Positions 1 to 8,668 of a stretch of DNA of 64,000 nt are shown in pieces (within the stretch, counting starts at the first letter, position 1; every line of letters begins with the position of its first letter). A program made the position numbers and the translations under genes. A model generated the notes under the pieces. The model did no database searches, was not told where the DNA came from, and was given only the letters and a program-made list of their open reading frames with translations. The DNA is from Taklimakanibacter sp050251035 (lineage in GTDB: Bacteria > Pseudomonadota > Alphaproteobacteria > Rhizobiales > Aestuariivirgaceae): NCBI GenBank assembly GCA_050251035.1, contig JBFWNN010000008.1, positions 46,334 to 110,333 on the forward strand. The letters are read 5' to 3'.

Positions 1-204
1 CTGACGGTCGCCGAGACCCGGCCCTCCCTCATCGGATGGGCGAAGAACGACACCTTCACCCCGGCTTTCCAGCGGCTGGTGGAAGCGCTGGCGCTGACCT
101 TGCCGGAGGGCCGGGCGCCTGAGGCGGCGGCGGATTTCGCCGATGGTCTCGCAATCCAGCATGTGCTCGATGCCGCGCGCAGCGGCCGGAGCTACCGTCC
201 ATGA
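1..204 (+). CDS. Partial oxidoreductase, Gfo/Idh/MocA-like C-terminus
   Basis: This is the last 67 codons of a gene entering from the left edge; the frame is open from base 1 to a TGA at 202-204. The end of the protein (ADGLAIQHVLDAARSGR followed by SYRP) resembles the C-terminal helix of Gfo/Idh/MocA NAD(P)-dependent sugar oxidoreductases, where a 'DG' precedes a helix with a conserved Ala-Ala and Ser/Arg-Gly. The nucleotide-binding Rossmann half lies outside the window, so the family call rests on this tail only. Its stop overlaps the next start (ATGA at 201-204), which indicates one transcript with the M24 gene. Confidence 0.5.
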   Translation: MTVAETRPSLIGWAKNDTFTPAFQRLVEALALTLPEGRAPEAAADFADGLAIQHVLDAARSGRSYRP

Positions 205-1385
205 GCGCGTATCCGCTTCCTGAGGCGCGCGGCCGGCTGGCGCTCTTTCCCGAAGCCGAGTTCACGGCACGTGCCGAGCGGGCGCGTCAAGTGATGGCCA
301 CGGCCGGCATCGACGCGCTGTGGCTCACCAGCGAAACCAATCATGTCTATTTCAGCGGCCTCAACACGCCGTCCTTCGTGACACGGGCGCGGCCGATCAC
401 CATGATCCTGCCGGCGAGCGGCGAGCCGGTGGTCATCGTCTCGCGCAATCAGGAAGGCCAGGCGCGTGCCGCTTCCTTTGTGCCCGATATCCGCATCCAT
501 ACCGGGCTCGAAAGCGAGGCGCTCGCGGTCACCGCCGACGTCTTGCGCGAGCGCGGGCTCGCAGCGGCGCGCATCGGCTGCGAGCTCGGCGAGGAGCAAC
601 GGCTGGGCTTGAGCTATCTCGGCTTCGAGACGCTCAGAGCGCGCCTGCCGCAAGCCCATTGGGTGGATGCAGCAGCGGTCCTGTGGCAGGTCCGTTCGAT
701 CAAATCCGAGCGCGAGATCGCCTATCTGCGTGAGATCGGCGGCATCACCGGACGCGCTTATGAGCACATGCTCGCGGCGGCGCGGCCCGGCATCCGCGAG
801 AGCGAGGTGCATGCCGCGCTGGTCGCCTCGCTGGTCGCGCAAGGCGCCGACAGCCCGCGCTATGGCGCCATTCATTCGGGCCCCGGCAATTACCGGCGGA
901 TCGGCGGGCCGACCGACCGGCGGCTCGCGCCGGGCGACCTGCTGTGGGCCGACACCGGCGTCTCGCGCAAAGGATACTGGGCGGACTACACGCGCACTCT
1001 GTCCATCGGCCGGCCGAGCCAGGAGCATCAACGCCTTTACGCGGTCGCTCATGAAGCCTGCCAGGCCATGCTCGCCGCCGTACGCCCGGGCCTGCCCATT
1101 GCCGAGCTGATGCGGGTCTGCCGGCGCATCTTCGCGCGCGAGGGTCTCGAGCTCGGTGCCGCGACGCGCGTCGGCCACGGCATCGGCGCCGATCTGGCGG
1201 AGCCGCCCTCGGTCGTCGACGCGAACGAGACGCCTCTTGCGGTCGGGATGACACTCGCCATAGAGCCGGCGGTGGCGCGCGATGACGGCTTCCTCGGCGT
1301 CGAGGAGAATTTCGTCGTGACGGCGAAGGGGGCCGATCTGCTCTCGGCCGCGTCCCCGGCGTCACTGCCGTGGATCGACGCTTGA
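201..1385 (+). CDS. M24 family (Xaa-Pro peptidase/creatinase-like) metallohydrolase
   Basis: 394 residues with the two-domain layout of aminopeptidase P/creatinase proteins: an N-terminal creatinase-like domain (about 20-160) and a C-terminal pita-bread domain (about 170-385). The five metal ligands of the active peptidases are visible: D251 in ADTG, D262 in WADYTRT, H326 in GHGIG, E355 in AIEPA and E369 in VEENFVVT. A metal-dependent hydrolase of an amide, dipeptide or N-acyl compound is therefore likely; true creatinases lack the full metal set. The ATG lies in an ATGA overlap with the upstream oxidoreductase, so the pair is co-transcribed. It is convergent with the ROK regulator, 18 bp away. 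The substrate cannot be read from sequence. Confidence 0.85.
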   Translation: MSAYPLPEARGRLALFPEAEFTARAERARQVMATAGIDALWLTSETNHVYFSGLNTPSFVTRARPITMILPASGEPVVIVSRNQEGQARAASFVPDIRIHTGLESEALAVTADVLRERGLAAARIGCELGEEQRLGLSYLGFETLRARLPQAHWVDAAAVLWQVRSIKSEREIAYLREIGGITGRAYEHMLAAARPGIRESEVHAALVASLVAQGADSPRYGAIHSGPGNYRRIGGPTDRRLAPGDLLWADTGVSRKGYWADYTRTLSIGRPSQEHQRLYAVAHEACQAMLAAVRPGLPIAELMRVCRRIFAREGLELGAATRVGHGIGADLAEPPSVVDANETPLAVGMTLAIEPAVARDDGFLGVEENFVVTAKGADLLSAASPASLPWIDA

Positions 1386-1403
1386 TGCGAAGGCGGCTTT
1401 TCC

Positions 1404-2555
1404 TCAAGCCGGACCCGATGTCGTCGCCGCGAGGATAGGCAGAGCGGATGCGCCGAGCGCCGCGCTCCTTTCGCCGAGCGTGCTCAGGCGCAGGCGGTCC
1501 TGGCCGAAATCCTGGCGCACCGAGGGCCTGAGCGCGCGCAAATGGCCGGCGAGCGCTTCGAGCACCGCGACGGGGGCGGCGCCGCCCAGGATGATGCGCT
1601 GCGGATCGAACAGGTTCTCGATGGTGGTGAGGCCGGTCGACAGGGCCTCGGCGGCGCGCCTGATCCAGTCGGCGCGCGCCTCGTCGGCATCTTTCCCCTC
1701 GGCTTCGGCCCGCGCGAGATCGCGGCGCATGGCGCTCAATGAAAGATATTCGCCAAGGCAGCCGCGGTTGCCGCAATAGCAGCGCGGCCCCTGCGGGTCG
1801 ATGATGGCATGGCCGAACTCGCCGGCATTGCCGCGATTGCCGCGATAGGGCTCGCCCCGGATGACGATGCCGCCGCCGACACCTTCGCCGACGAACACAT
1901 AGAAGAAGTCGTTGAGGCTCAGCGCCTCGCCATAGAGTTTTTCGCCCAGGGCCGCCGCCGTTGCATCATTCTCGAGCAGCACGTCGGTGCCTATCTTCTC
2001 GGCCAGCGCCTCGGCGATGGCCCGGCTCTGCAAGGACGGCACCGCGCCCGGCGTCGGCACGCCCGGCCAGGTGACGTCGAAGGGGCCGGGCGTCACCAGG
2101 CCCAGGCCCAGACACCGCTCGGCGCCGTGGCGCCCGGCGAAATCGGCATAGATGTCGCCCAGAAAGTCGAGCCAGTCGCCTTGCGCCGGAGCGGGGCCTT
2201 CGCGGGTCTCGATGATGTCGCCGCCGAGATCGGCGGCCGCCGCATGGAAATGGCGAGAATCAATGCGGATGCCGAGCGCATAGCCGCCGTCCTTGGCGAT
2301 CTCGATCTCGATCGGCGGCTGGCCGCGCTTCGCCTTGCGCCGGCCGGCCTCGCGCACCAGCCCCGCGCCGATGAGATCATCGACGATGTTGGCGATCGCC
2401 TGGGGGGTGAGGCCGGTGGCGCGGGCAAGCTCGGCGCGCGACAGGCTTCCCTCAAGGCGCAAGGCATGCAGCAGGACACGGCGGTTGTGATGGCGCACGC
2501 GGCTGGCGGAATTGGCGGTGAAACCGGGGCGAGGGCTGGGGACTCCATCAGGCAT
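1404..2555 (-). CDS. ROK family transcriptional repressor (NagC/Mlc/XylR type)
   Basis: 383 residues. A winged helix-turn-helix occupies about residues 20-75 (SRAELARATGLTPQAIANIVDDL), followed by a sugar-kinase-like ROK domain. The ROK zinc motif is present as CYCGNRGCLGEY, and a glycine-rich VGEGVGGGI loop lies in the ligand-binding half. Such proteins bind sugars and release operator DNA on binding. The gene is divergent from the sugar ABC operon starting at 2649, so it is very likely that operon's local repressor. The 93 bp between them holds a promoter for the transporter and an AT-rich imperfect palindrome. Confidence 0.88.
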   Translation of the reverse strand: MPDGVPSPRPGFTANSASRVRHHNRRVLLHALRLEGSLSRAELARATGLTPQAIANIVDDLIGAGLVREAGRRKAKRGQPPIEIEIAKDGGYALGIRIDSRHFHAAAADLGGDIIETREGPAPAQGDWLDFLGDIYADFAGRHGAERCLGLGLVTPGPFDVTWPGVPTPGAVPSLQSRAIAEALAEKIGTDVLLENDATAAALGEKLYGEALSLNDFFYVFVGEGVGGGIVIRGEPYRGNRGNAGEFGHAIIDPQGPRCYCGNRGCLGEYLSLSAMRRDLARAEAEGKDADEARADWIRRAAEALSTGLTTIENLFDPQRIILGGAAPVAVLEALAGHLRALRPSVRQDFGQDRLRLSTLGERSAALGASALPILAATTSGPA

Positions 2556-2583
2556 GGCCTCAGCTTACGCGATTAAAGTAAAA

Positions 2584-2628
2584 CAATGAAATTGATTTAT
2601 TGACTCGTCAAAGCGCTTTTCCTACTCT
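2584..2628 (+). promoter_or_regulatory. Promoter and candidate operator of the sugar ABC operon
   Basis: A sigma70-like promoter reads TTGACT (2600-2605), 17 bp, TACTCT (2623-2628), about 20 bp before the ATG at 2649. Just upstream, 2584-2594 is the small inverted repeat CAATGAAATTG inside a strikingly AT-rich stretch, the type of site ROK repressors (NagC, Mlc) bind. The promoter boxes are seen; assigning the AT-rich repeat to the neighbouring ROK protein is inference. Confidence 0.5.
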
Positions 2629-2648
2629 TTATTGTGTGGGAGGGAGCG

Positions 2649-3413
2649 ATGACGGACGGCGCGCTGGTCGATCTGATCGGCATAACCAAGAATTTCGGGG
2701 GTGTCCGGGCGCTGAAGGGCGTCGATCTCACCATCCAGCGCGGCGAGGTCGTGGCCCTCGTCGGCCACAATGGCGCCGGCAAGTCGGTGCTGGCGCAGAT
2801 CCTGTCCGGCGTCTTTCCGCCGAGCGCGGGCGCGATCAAAGTCAATGGCGCGCCGGTCGCTTTCGCGTCGCCCAGCGATGCCCGCCGCCATGCCATCGAG
2901 ACGATCTATCAGACGCTGGCGCTTGCCGACAATCTCGACGCGCCGGCGAATTTCTTTCTCGGGCGCGAACTGCGCACGCGGCTGGGCTTCCTCGACAAGA
3001 AGGCCATGGCGCGTGAAGCGGCGCAGGCGATCCGGGATCTCAATCCCAATTTCACCGATATCGAGCGTCCGGTGCGCCAGATGTCGGGCGGCCAGCGCCA
3101 GGCCATCGCCATCGCGCGCGCTATCCACTTCAAGGTCCGGCTCCTGATCATGGACGAGCCGACCGCGGCCCTGGGGCCGCATGAGACGGCGCAGGTCGGC
3201 ACGCTGATCCGCCGCCTGCGCGACCAGGGCATCGGCATCCTGCTCATCAGCCATGATGTGCGCGACGTCCTTCGCATCGCCGACCGCATCGTCGTCCTCA
3301 AGAACGGCGAGATCGCCGGCTCCCTCCGCGCCAGGGACACGCATGAGGACGAGGTCGTCGACATGATCATCCGCGGCCGCAAGCTCTTGCCCGAGAGCGG
3401 CGCCTCGCCATGA
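2649..3413 (+). CDS. Sugar ABC transporter ATP-binding protein (RbsA half-type)
   Basis: 254 residues from the ATG at 2649, preceded by GGGAGGGA at good spacing; an in-frame GTG at 2634 lacks a better site. Walker A is GHNGAGKS, the signature is MSGGQRQ, and Walker B is LLIMDEPTAALG followed by the H-loop SHD. The best family fit is the CUT2 sugar class (ribose, xylose, myo-inositol), but this is a single ATPase domain where RbsA has two, so the importer probably uses a homodimer. It overlaps the first permease by 4 bp. The ROK repressor upstream suggests sugar-inducible expression. Confidence 0.9.
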   Translation: MTDGALVDLIGITKNFGGVRALKGVDLTIQRGEVVALVGHNGAGKSVLAQILSGVFPPSAGAIKVNGAPVAFASPSDARRHAIETIYQTLALADNLDAPANFFLGRELRTRLGFLDKKAMAREAAQAIRDLNPNFTDIERPVRQMSGGQRQAIAIARAIHFKVRLLIMDEPTAALGPHETAQVGTLIRRLRDQGIGILLISHDVRDVLRIADRIVVLKNGEIAGSLRARDTHEDEVVDMIIRGRKLLPESGASP

Positions 3414-4372
3414 GCGGCAGCGTCGCCCAGCGTCTGCCTGTCCGTCTGATCACGCCGATCTGGCCAGTGCTCCTTGTTCTGGTCGCCGCCGCGTCCCTGT
3501 GGTCGGGACCGTTCCTCACGCCGGCCAATCTCGCCGCGGTGCTGCAGCAGGGCGTCATCACCGGCATCGTGGCGCTCGGCATGACCATTGTGCTCATCGG
3601 CGGCGAATTCGACCTGTCGACCGGCGCCACGGTGATGATGGCGGCGGTCATGGCGCTGCTGCTCGATCCGTCCGGCGGGACGGGCACGCTCGCGGCGATC
3701 GTGTTGCCGGTGCTGGCAGGCGCCGCGATCGGCGTCGTCAATGGCCTCGCGGTCTATCGCGCCGGCGCGAATTCGATCGTCGCCACCATAGGCATGCAGT
3801 TCCTGGTGGTGGGCGCGGTGCTGGCGCTGGTCAGGGGCCAGCATGTGCGCGCCGACGCCATCGATCCCGTCTTCACCGCGCTCACCACCGCGCGGCTCTT
3901 CGGCGTGCCCTTCTCCGTCCATATCTTCGCGGCCCTCGTCATCATCCTCGCCATCGTGATGAGCAAGACGGTCTTTGGGCGGCATGTCTATGCGCTGGGC
4001 GGCGACCGGGAGGCCGCGCGCCGCGCCGGCATCGCCGTGACGCGCACCGGCGTCGCCACTTACACGATATCGGGCATGCTGGCGGCGCTCGCCGGCGTGC
4101 TCATCGCCTCGCTGGTCGGCCATGTCGATCCGACCGCGATCCGCGGCTATGAGTTTCCTGCCCTCACCGCCGCCGTGCTCGGCGGCACCAGCCTCACCGG
4201 CGGCATAGGACGGCCGGCCGACACCGCGGCGGCGATCCTGGTCTTGGCCGTCATCACCAATGTGATGACGATCAACAACTACCAATATCCGGCGCAGCTC
4301 CTCGTCCAGGGCGTGGTGCTGACGGCGGCCGTCGCCTTCTATTCCTGGCAGCGGGCGAGGAGCGGAGCATGA
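3410..4372 (+). CDS. Sugar ABC transporter permease (RbsC-like), first copy
   Basis: 320 residues, almost entirely hydrophobic, with 8-10 predicted membrane spans. It carries the CUT2 permease hallmarks: GMTIVLIGGEFDLSTGA near residue 60 and a Gly/Ala-rich C-terminal loop (AAVLGGTSLTGGIGRPA). It starts in an ATGA overlap with the ATPase gene and ends in an ATGA overlap with a second permease, so translation is probably coupled across the three genes. The partner is the following permease; together they would form a heterodimeric channel. Confidence 0.9.
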   Translation: MSGSVAQRLPVRLITPIWPVLLVLVAAASLWSGPFLTPANLAAVLQQGVITGIVALGMTIVLIGGEFDLSTGATVMMAAVMALLLDPSGGTGTLAAIVLPVLAGAAIGVVNGLAVYRAGANSIVATIGMQFLVVGAVLALVRGQHVRADAIDPVFTALTTARLFGVPFSVHIFAALVIILAIVMSKTVFGRHVYALGGDREAARRAGIAVTRTGVATYTISGMLAALAGVLIASLVGHVDPTAIRGYEFPALTAAVLGGTSLTGGIGRPADTAAAILVLAVITNVMTINNYQYPAQLLVQGVVLTAAVAFYSWQRARSGA

Positions 4373-5298
4373 GGCGCGACCTGTCGCCCGTCCTGCTGCG
4401 GCTCTTCGTCAAGCCGCCGCTGATCCCGCTTCTCATCCTGGCGAGCTTCGTCGAGGGCTTCTGGTCGATGGGCAATCTGCGCACGCTCGCCGAATCGATC
4501 TCGACCGACGGGATCATCGTTGCCGGCATGACCATCGTGATGATCGCCGGCGGCTTCGACCTCTCGGTCGGCGCGGTGATGGCGATGGGCGGCGTCGCCG
4601 CCGTGGTGCTGCTGCCTTATGGGCTCGTGCCCGCGGCTCTCGGCGCCGCCGTCATGGGCTCGATCAGCGGCTGCTTGAGTGGAACGCTGGTGACACGGCT
4701 CAGGATCAATCCGTTCATCGCTACGCTGGCCGTGATGGTCATGGTGCGGGGCGCCACGCTCGCTTACACCGACACGCGCCCGGTCGTCAGCCTCGACGAC
4801 ACCTTCCTGGCGCTGGGTCAGGGCCGGCCCCTGCCGCATGCCTTCATGATCATGATCGCGATCATGATCCTGGCGCATGTGCTGCTTTATCACCGACCCT
4901 GGGGCCGCCATGTCTATGCGCTGGGTGCCGATGAGCGCGCGGCGCGCATGTCGGGCCTTTCCGTCAACCGCCTCAAGATCGAATGCTACGTGCTGTCGGG
5001 CGTGCTTGCCGGCGTCGCGGGGCTTCTGCTCGCGGCGCGGCTGGGCACCGGCTCGCCGATCATCGGCGAGATGACGCCGCTCACCGCGGCGGCGGCGGCG
5101 CTCATCGGCGGCGCTTCCTTGCGCGGAGGCGAGGGCTCGATCCTCGGCGCGCTCGCCGGGCTCCTGTTCGTCGGATGCCTGATCAACGTCATGAATCTTC
5201 TGGGTGTGCCCTCCTACTACCAGCGCATGACCATCGGCGCCTTGCTGTTCGCCCTGGTCGTGGCGGAGGGCCTACTCGTGCGCTCGCGGCCGCGTTGA
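4369..5298 (+). CDS. Sugar ABC transporter permease (RbsC-like), second copy
   Basis: 309 residues of the same CUT2 permease family, with GMTIVMIAGGFDLSVGAVMAM near residue 55 and LIGGASLRGGEGS near 245. It is clearly paralogous to the preceding permease but diverged. Two distinct permeases with a single-domain ATPase is an alternative to the usual one permease plus fused ATPase plan of the ribose transporter. It begins within the ATGA overlap at 4369-4372 and is followed after about 65 bp by the binding protein. Confidence 0.9.
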   Translation: MRRDLSPVLLRLFVKPPLIPLLILASFVEGFWSMGNLRTLAESISTDGIIVAGMTIVMIAGGFDLSVGAVMAMGGVAAVVLLPYGLVPAALGAAVMGSISGCLSGTLVTRLRINPFIATLAVMVMVRGATLAYTDTRPVVSLDDTFLALGQGRPLPHAFMIMIAIMILAHVLLYHRPWGRHVYALGADERAARMSGLSVNRLKIECYVLSGVLAGVAGLLLAARLGTGSPIIGEMTPLTAAAAALIGGASLRGGEGSILGALAGLLFVGCLINVMNLLGVPSYYQRMTIGALLFALVVAEGLLVRSRPR

Positions 5299-5315
5299 AG
5301 AAGAGAAGCCGCCGG

Positions 5316-5331
5316 GGCCGGCGTTCCGGCC
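5316..5331 (+). other. Intercistronic hairpin upstream of the binding-protein gene
   Basis: GGCCGG, loop CGTT, CCGGCC forms a perfect 6-bp GC stem between the second permease (ends 5298) and the binding-protein start at 5363. There is no T-tract after it, so it is not a canonical terminator. With the stronger hairpin at 6333-6355 it brackets the binding-protein cistron, which fits segmental mRNA processing or stabilisation (inference). Confidence 0.45.
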
Positions 5332-5362
5332 AGTGAAGTCAAAAAGTGTGGAGGAAAGTGTG

Positions 5363-6316
5363 ATGTCTGTACTGAAATCTCTCAAAGGCGCCGCGCTCGC
5401 GGCGCTCGCTCTGGGGCTGATGGCCGCATCGAACGCCCATGCAGCCGATAAGATCGTGATCGGCCATTCGCAGCCCAATCTCGGCTGGCCTTATATCGCC
5501 GCCGTCACCAATGCGCTCGAAGCCAATGCCAAGAGCACCGAAAGCGTCGAAGTGGTGACGCTCAGCGCCGATGGCGACATCGCCAAGCAGAGCAGCGATA
5601 TCGCGACGCTGGTCAACCGCAAGGTGAATGTGCTGCTCGTCACCTCGCTCGACGGCAATGCCGTCGTTCCGGCGCTCAAGCAGGCGCATGACGCCGGCAT
5701 CCCGATCCTCGCGGTGTCGAACGAGCCGTCCGAGCCCGGCCAGGCGCTGCTCGCCGGCTATTCCGGACCGGACGACTATGTGCAGGGCGTGATCGCGGCC
5801 GAACTGCTGCACGAGGCCCTGGGCGGCGAAGGCTCGATCGCCGTCATCGAAGGTTCGCCCGGCCAAAGCACGACGCTGCTGCGCACGCAGGGTCTCAAGG
5901 ACGGTCTCGCCAAGCTCAATTCCAAGATCGCCATTATCGGCGCGCAGACGGCGGACTGGAATCCGGTCAAGGCCAAGGACGTGGCGCAAGCCTTCCTCAC
6001 CGCCCATGGCGACACGCTCAAGGGCGTGTTCGCGCAGGATGACAACACCGGTGCGGCGGCGGCGGAAGTCTTCAAGGCGGCTGGACGGTCCGACATCAAG
6101 GTCGTCGGCACCGGCGGCACGATCAACGGGCTGAAGGCGATCCGCGAAGGCCTGATGTATGGCACGATGGACCAGTCGCCGACCACCGATGCGAAGCAGG
6201 CGCTCGATTTCGCGCTCAAGCTCGCCAAGGGCGAGGCTCTGCCCGAGAAGCGCAACATCATCCCGATGCCCAAGATCACCAGCGCCAATGTGAACGACTT
6301 CAAAGGCGAATGGTGA
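5363..6316 (+). CDS. Periplasmic sugar-binding protein of the ABC importer (RbsB-like)
   Basis: 317 residues from the ATG at 5363, which sits at correct spacing from GGAGG at 5350; the GTG at 5333 would add ten residues before the signal peptide. A Sec signal peptide (about 1-27, ending NAHAA) precedes a type 1 periplasmic binding fold starting KIVIGHSQPNLGWPYIAAV. Motifs such as FAQDDNTGAAAAEVFK are typical of ribose/galactose-type receptors. It delivers substrate to the two permeases encoded just upstream. It is the last transporter gene and is flanked by hairpins on both sides. Confidence 0.9.
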   Translation: MSVLKSLKGAALAALALGLMAASNAHAADKIVIGHSQPNLGWPYIAAVTNALEANAKSTESVEVVTLSADGDIAKQSSDIATLVNRKVNVLLVTSLDGNAVVPALKQAHDAGIPILAVSNEPSEPGQALLAGYSGPDDYVQGVIAAELLHEALGGEGSIAVIEGSPGQSTTLLRTQGLKDGLAKLNSKIAIIGAQTADWNPVKAKDVAQAFLTAHGDTLKGVFAQDDNTGAAAAEVFKAAGRSDIKVVGTGGTINGLKAIREGLMYGTMDQSPTTDAKQALDFALKLAKGEALPEKRNIIPMPKITSANVNDFKGEW

Positions 6317-6332
6317 GCGTCGTCTGACAACA

Positions 6333-6355
6333 GCCGGCCGGCACGCCCGGCCGGC
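6333..6355 (+). other. Strong post-binding-protein hairpin without U-tract
   Basis: GCCGGCCGG, loop CACGC, CCGGCCGGC is a perfect 9-bp all-GC stem 17 bp after the binding-protein stop codon. The following bases (CCATTCCC) give no U-run, so a full intrinsic terminator is unlikely. The position matches the mRNA-stabilising hairpins that raise binding-protein levels in other ABC operons. Confidence 0.6.
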
Positions 6356-6381
6356 CCATTCCCTCTGAAAAGGTCCGTGCC

Positions 6382-7518
6382 ATGTTCGATCCGCGCGTCG
6401 GAATGAAGATCTATGACAATGTCTGGTACCTCCGGCACCGGCTCGAGCCCGAACAGGCCGCCGACATCCTGAAGGATATGGGCGTCACCTATGTGATGGC
6501 GCAGAGCAAGCTCCTGCCGATGCAGGACACCGCGATCGAGAGCGAGGTGAGCGCCGAGGAGCGGGCGCGCTTCGCCACCCTCGACGACCGCGCCTTCCGC
6601 GACGCTCTTGCCGCGCGCGGGATCGCCTATTTCGCCAGCCTCAATATCGGATTCGATCCGAGCTTCATCGCCGGCCATCGCGATCTCCTGCCGGTCGATC
6701 AGTTCGGCCGCCGGGAAGAGAAGACCGACTGGTATATCGGCCTGCCGCCCGATCGCGCCGCCAATATCGCGCATAAGCTGACGCTGCTCGAGGCGGCGGC
6801 GCGCACGCTCGCGCCCGACGGCGTGCATATGGGCTTCATCCGCTGGCCGGGCTTCTGGGAGATCTGGCTGCCCGACGTGAAGCGGGCCGAGATGCCGGAC
6901 TATTGTTATGGACCCGAGACGCTGACGCGCTTCCGCCAGGACACGGGCGTCGACATACCGGTGAATGATCCGGTCAGGGCCGCGGCGATGATCGCGGCCC
7001 GCCACAAAGCGGCCTGGCGCGACTGGAAATGCGCGATGACCAATCGCGCCGTCGGAGCGATCCGCGCCGCGCTCCGCGCGATCAAGCCCGACATCAGGAT
7101 AGCCATCAACACTTTGCCTTTCTTCGTCGATGATTTCGACAATGTGGCCGAGGAGGTGTTCGGCCAAAGCCCGTCGCAACTCGAGGAGGTCGCCGACGTG
7201 TTCGAGGTCATGGGCTATCACCAGATCCTGCGGCGGGGGCCGGAATGGCCGGCCGCGATCGCTGCGGACATCAAGCGGCGCAGTGGGTCCACCACGGTCT
7301 GCACGATCCAGGGCAGCGCCCTCTATCTCGAAGGCATGCATAAGGGCCGTGGGCGTGCCGCCTGCATAACCACCGAGGAGTTCCTCGACATCGTCGGGCG
7401 AATCGAGGCGAGCGCAGCGGACGGAGTCTGCGTCTTCACCTTCACCGACTTCCTCGCCATGCGCGAGACCGCCGAGGGCCGGCGGCGCATCGCGCGGCTG
7501 AAGGCTTTCCGGCGGTGA
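6382..7518 (+). CDS. Uncharacterised protein, possible TIM-barrel glycoside hydrolase-like enzyme
   Basis: 378 residues, no signal peptide, cytosolic. I do not recognise the family with certainty. It has many aromatic/acidic segments (RWPGFWEIWLPD, DDFDNVAEEVFG) and alternating strand/helix stretches beginning KIYDNVWYLRHRLEPEQAADIL, which together suggest a TIM-barrel carbohydrate enzyme such as a putative glycoside hydrolase. It lies 65 bp after the sugar-binding protein on the same strand, across a hairpin, so it probably acts on the imported sugar or glycoside. Shine-Dalgarno is a modest AAAGGT before the ATG. Product assignment is inference only. Confidence 0.5.
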   Translation: MFDPRVGMKIYDNVWYLRHRLEPEQAADILKDMGVTYVMAQSKLLPMQDTAIESEVSAEERARFATLDDRAFRDALAARGIAYFASLNIGFDPSFIAGHRDLLPVDQFGRREEKTDWYIGLPPDRAANIAHKLTLLEAAARTLAPDGVHMGFIRWPGFWEIWLPDVKRAEMPDYCYGPETLTRFRQDTGVDIPVNDPVRAAAMIAARHKAAWRDWKCAMTNRAVGAIRAALRAIKPDIRIAINTLPFFVDDFDNVAEEVFGQSPSQLEEVADVFEVMGYHQILRRGPEWPAAIAADIKRRSGSTTVCTIQGSALYLEGMHKGRGRAACITTEEFLDIVGRIEASAADGVCVFTFTDFLAMRETAEGRRRIARLKAFRR

Positions 7519-7588
7519 TCGCAAGCGCGGAGAGGATGGTGTACCATCGCCGTGTGTCTGATCACCCCTGACGATGGAGGATCGCTGA

Positions 7589-7945
7589 ATGCCCGCACAG
7601 CATAATGACCGGCAGATCGACTATGTCGAATTCAACGTGAAGGACATCGCGCGGTCGCGGGCCTTCTACGGCGCGGCCTTCGATTGGACGTTCAAGGATT
7701 ACGGGCCCGACTATTGCGAGTTCGGGGACGGCCGCCTGACCGGAGGCTTCACCACGCTGGCACCACCGCGCCCGGACGGCGGACCGCTCGTCATCCTCTA
7801 TGCCGATGATATCGAAGCGACTCTCAAGCGTGTCGAGAAAGCAGGCGGCGGCATCGTCAAGCCGATCTTCACGTTTCCAGGCGGCCGGCGCTTCCATTTC
7901 ACGGATCCGGACGGCTATGAGCTCGCCGTCTGGTCGGCGAAATAG
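7589..7945 (+). CDS. VOC (glyoxalase/bleomycin-resistance fold) family protein
   Basis: 118 residues, the length of a single-module vicinal-oxygen-chelate protein. It opens with IDYVEFNVKDIARSRAFYGAAF, the first beta-alpha-beta unit of the fold, and ends HFTDPDGYELAVWS, the canonical last strand with the D-P-x-G turn and metal-ligand glutamate. The family includes glyoxalases, dioxygenases and antibiotic-binding proteins; which one this is cannot be told. GGAGGA lies 8 bp before the ATG. It is 70 bp downstream of the sugar locus and convergent with the toxin-like gene. Confidence 0.85.
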   Translation: MPAQHNDRQIDYVEFNVKDIARSRAFYGAAFDWTFKDYGPDYCEFGDGRLTGGFTTLAPPRPDGGPLVILYADDIEATLKRVEKAGGGIVKPIFTFPGGRRFHFTDPDGYELAVWSAK

Positions 7946-7984
7946 AAAAGCCTGAGCGTGCCCGCCGGAACCGGCTGATCGCTG

Positions 7985-8668
7985 TCAGGTCGCCTCCTTT
8001 CCGTGGCGCCTGAGAAAGTCCAGGACCGAGGCGATGGCCTCGGCGCTCATGTACTTTCTTCCATTCTCGGTCGGATTGATGTCGTCTTGCGCGGCTTGCT
8101 CATAAACCGGCACGAGCGCGTCTATTCGATCCGTCAGCTTGTCGAGCCGATCGGCGATTTCCGGCAGCGCTGCTTCGAGCTTCCCTCCATCGCGATCGAT
8201 CACTGCCGCGACATCGAAGACATCTCGAATCTTGAATGTCGATGGCCGGTGAAACATCTTCTTGATCGCGGTCTCCCACGGCGTGTCGATCAGGATCGTT
8301 CGCCCTTCGAACGACCATGGCTGGGTTGGCAGGCGCGTGCGGCTGCTGCCGACGATGAAATCGATTTCACCGCTCTCCAGCTGCAGCTTCAGATAGTTGT
8401 CGGGAAACTCGTAGTTCCGCCCGGCGATGAGCGCCCTGACGGCGGGATTTCGGACCGGCGACAAGTCGGTGACGGTCTGTGAATGTGGAACGAAAATATC
8501 GACATCGTGACTGATCCGATGTTCGTACTGGACGGCAAGCGACGTGCCGCCGCCGAATGTCCATTCCGGCTTCTCGTCCAGCGTGTCGAGAAGTGAAAGA
8601 GTGCTACGGAGAAGGCCTTGCCAATCGGAGGTCTGCCATTTCCCTGATCCAGGCGACGTTCGCGGCAT
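7985..8668 (-). CDS. AbiEii/AbiGii-type nucleotidyltransferase toxin-like protein
   Basis: 227 residues. FGGGTSLAVQYEHRISHDVDIF matches the GG(x)TSL...R-x-S-x-D-(I/V)-D nucleotidyltransferase core shared by AbiEii toxins, here with HDVDIF. A second conserved region, ETAIKKMFHRPSTFKIRDVFDVAAV, matches the K...R...RD-x-x-D segment of the family. AbiEii toxins transfer nucleotides to RNA and work in type IV toxin-antitoxin or abortive-infection systems. The gene overlaps the upstream partner by 65 bp, so the two are translated from one message, partner first. Confidence 0.78.
   Translation of the reverse strand: MPRTSPGSGKWQTSDWQGLLRSTLSLLDTLDEKPEWTFGGGTSLAVQYEHRISHDVDIFVPHSQTVTDLSPVRNPAVRALIAGRNYEFPDNYLKLQLESGEIDFIVGSSRTRLPTQPWSFEGRTILIDTPWETAIKKMFHRPSTFKIRDVFDVAAVIDRDGGKLEAALPEIADRLDKLTDRIDALVPVYEQAAQDDINPTENGRKYMSAEAIASVLDFLRRHGKEAT

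Noticed and set aside
6333..6355. The hairpin after the sugar-binding protein as a terminator of the operon
   Set aside because: There is no U-tract after the stem, and the following gene is on the same strand 27 bp later.
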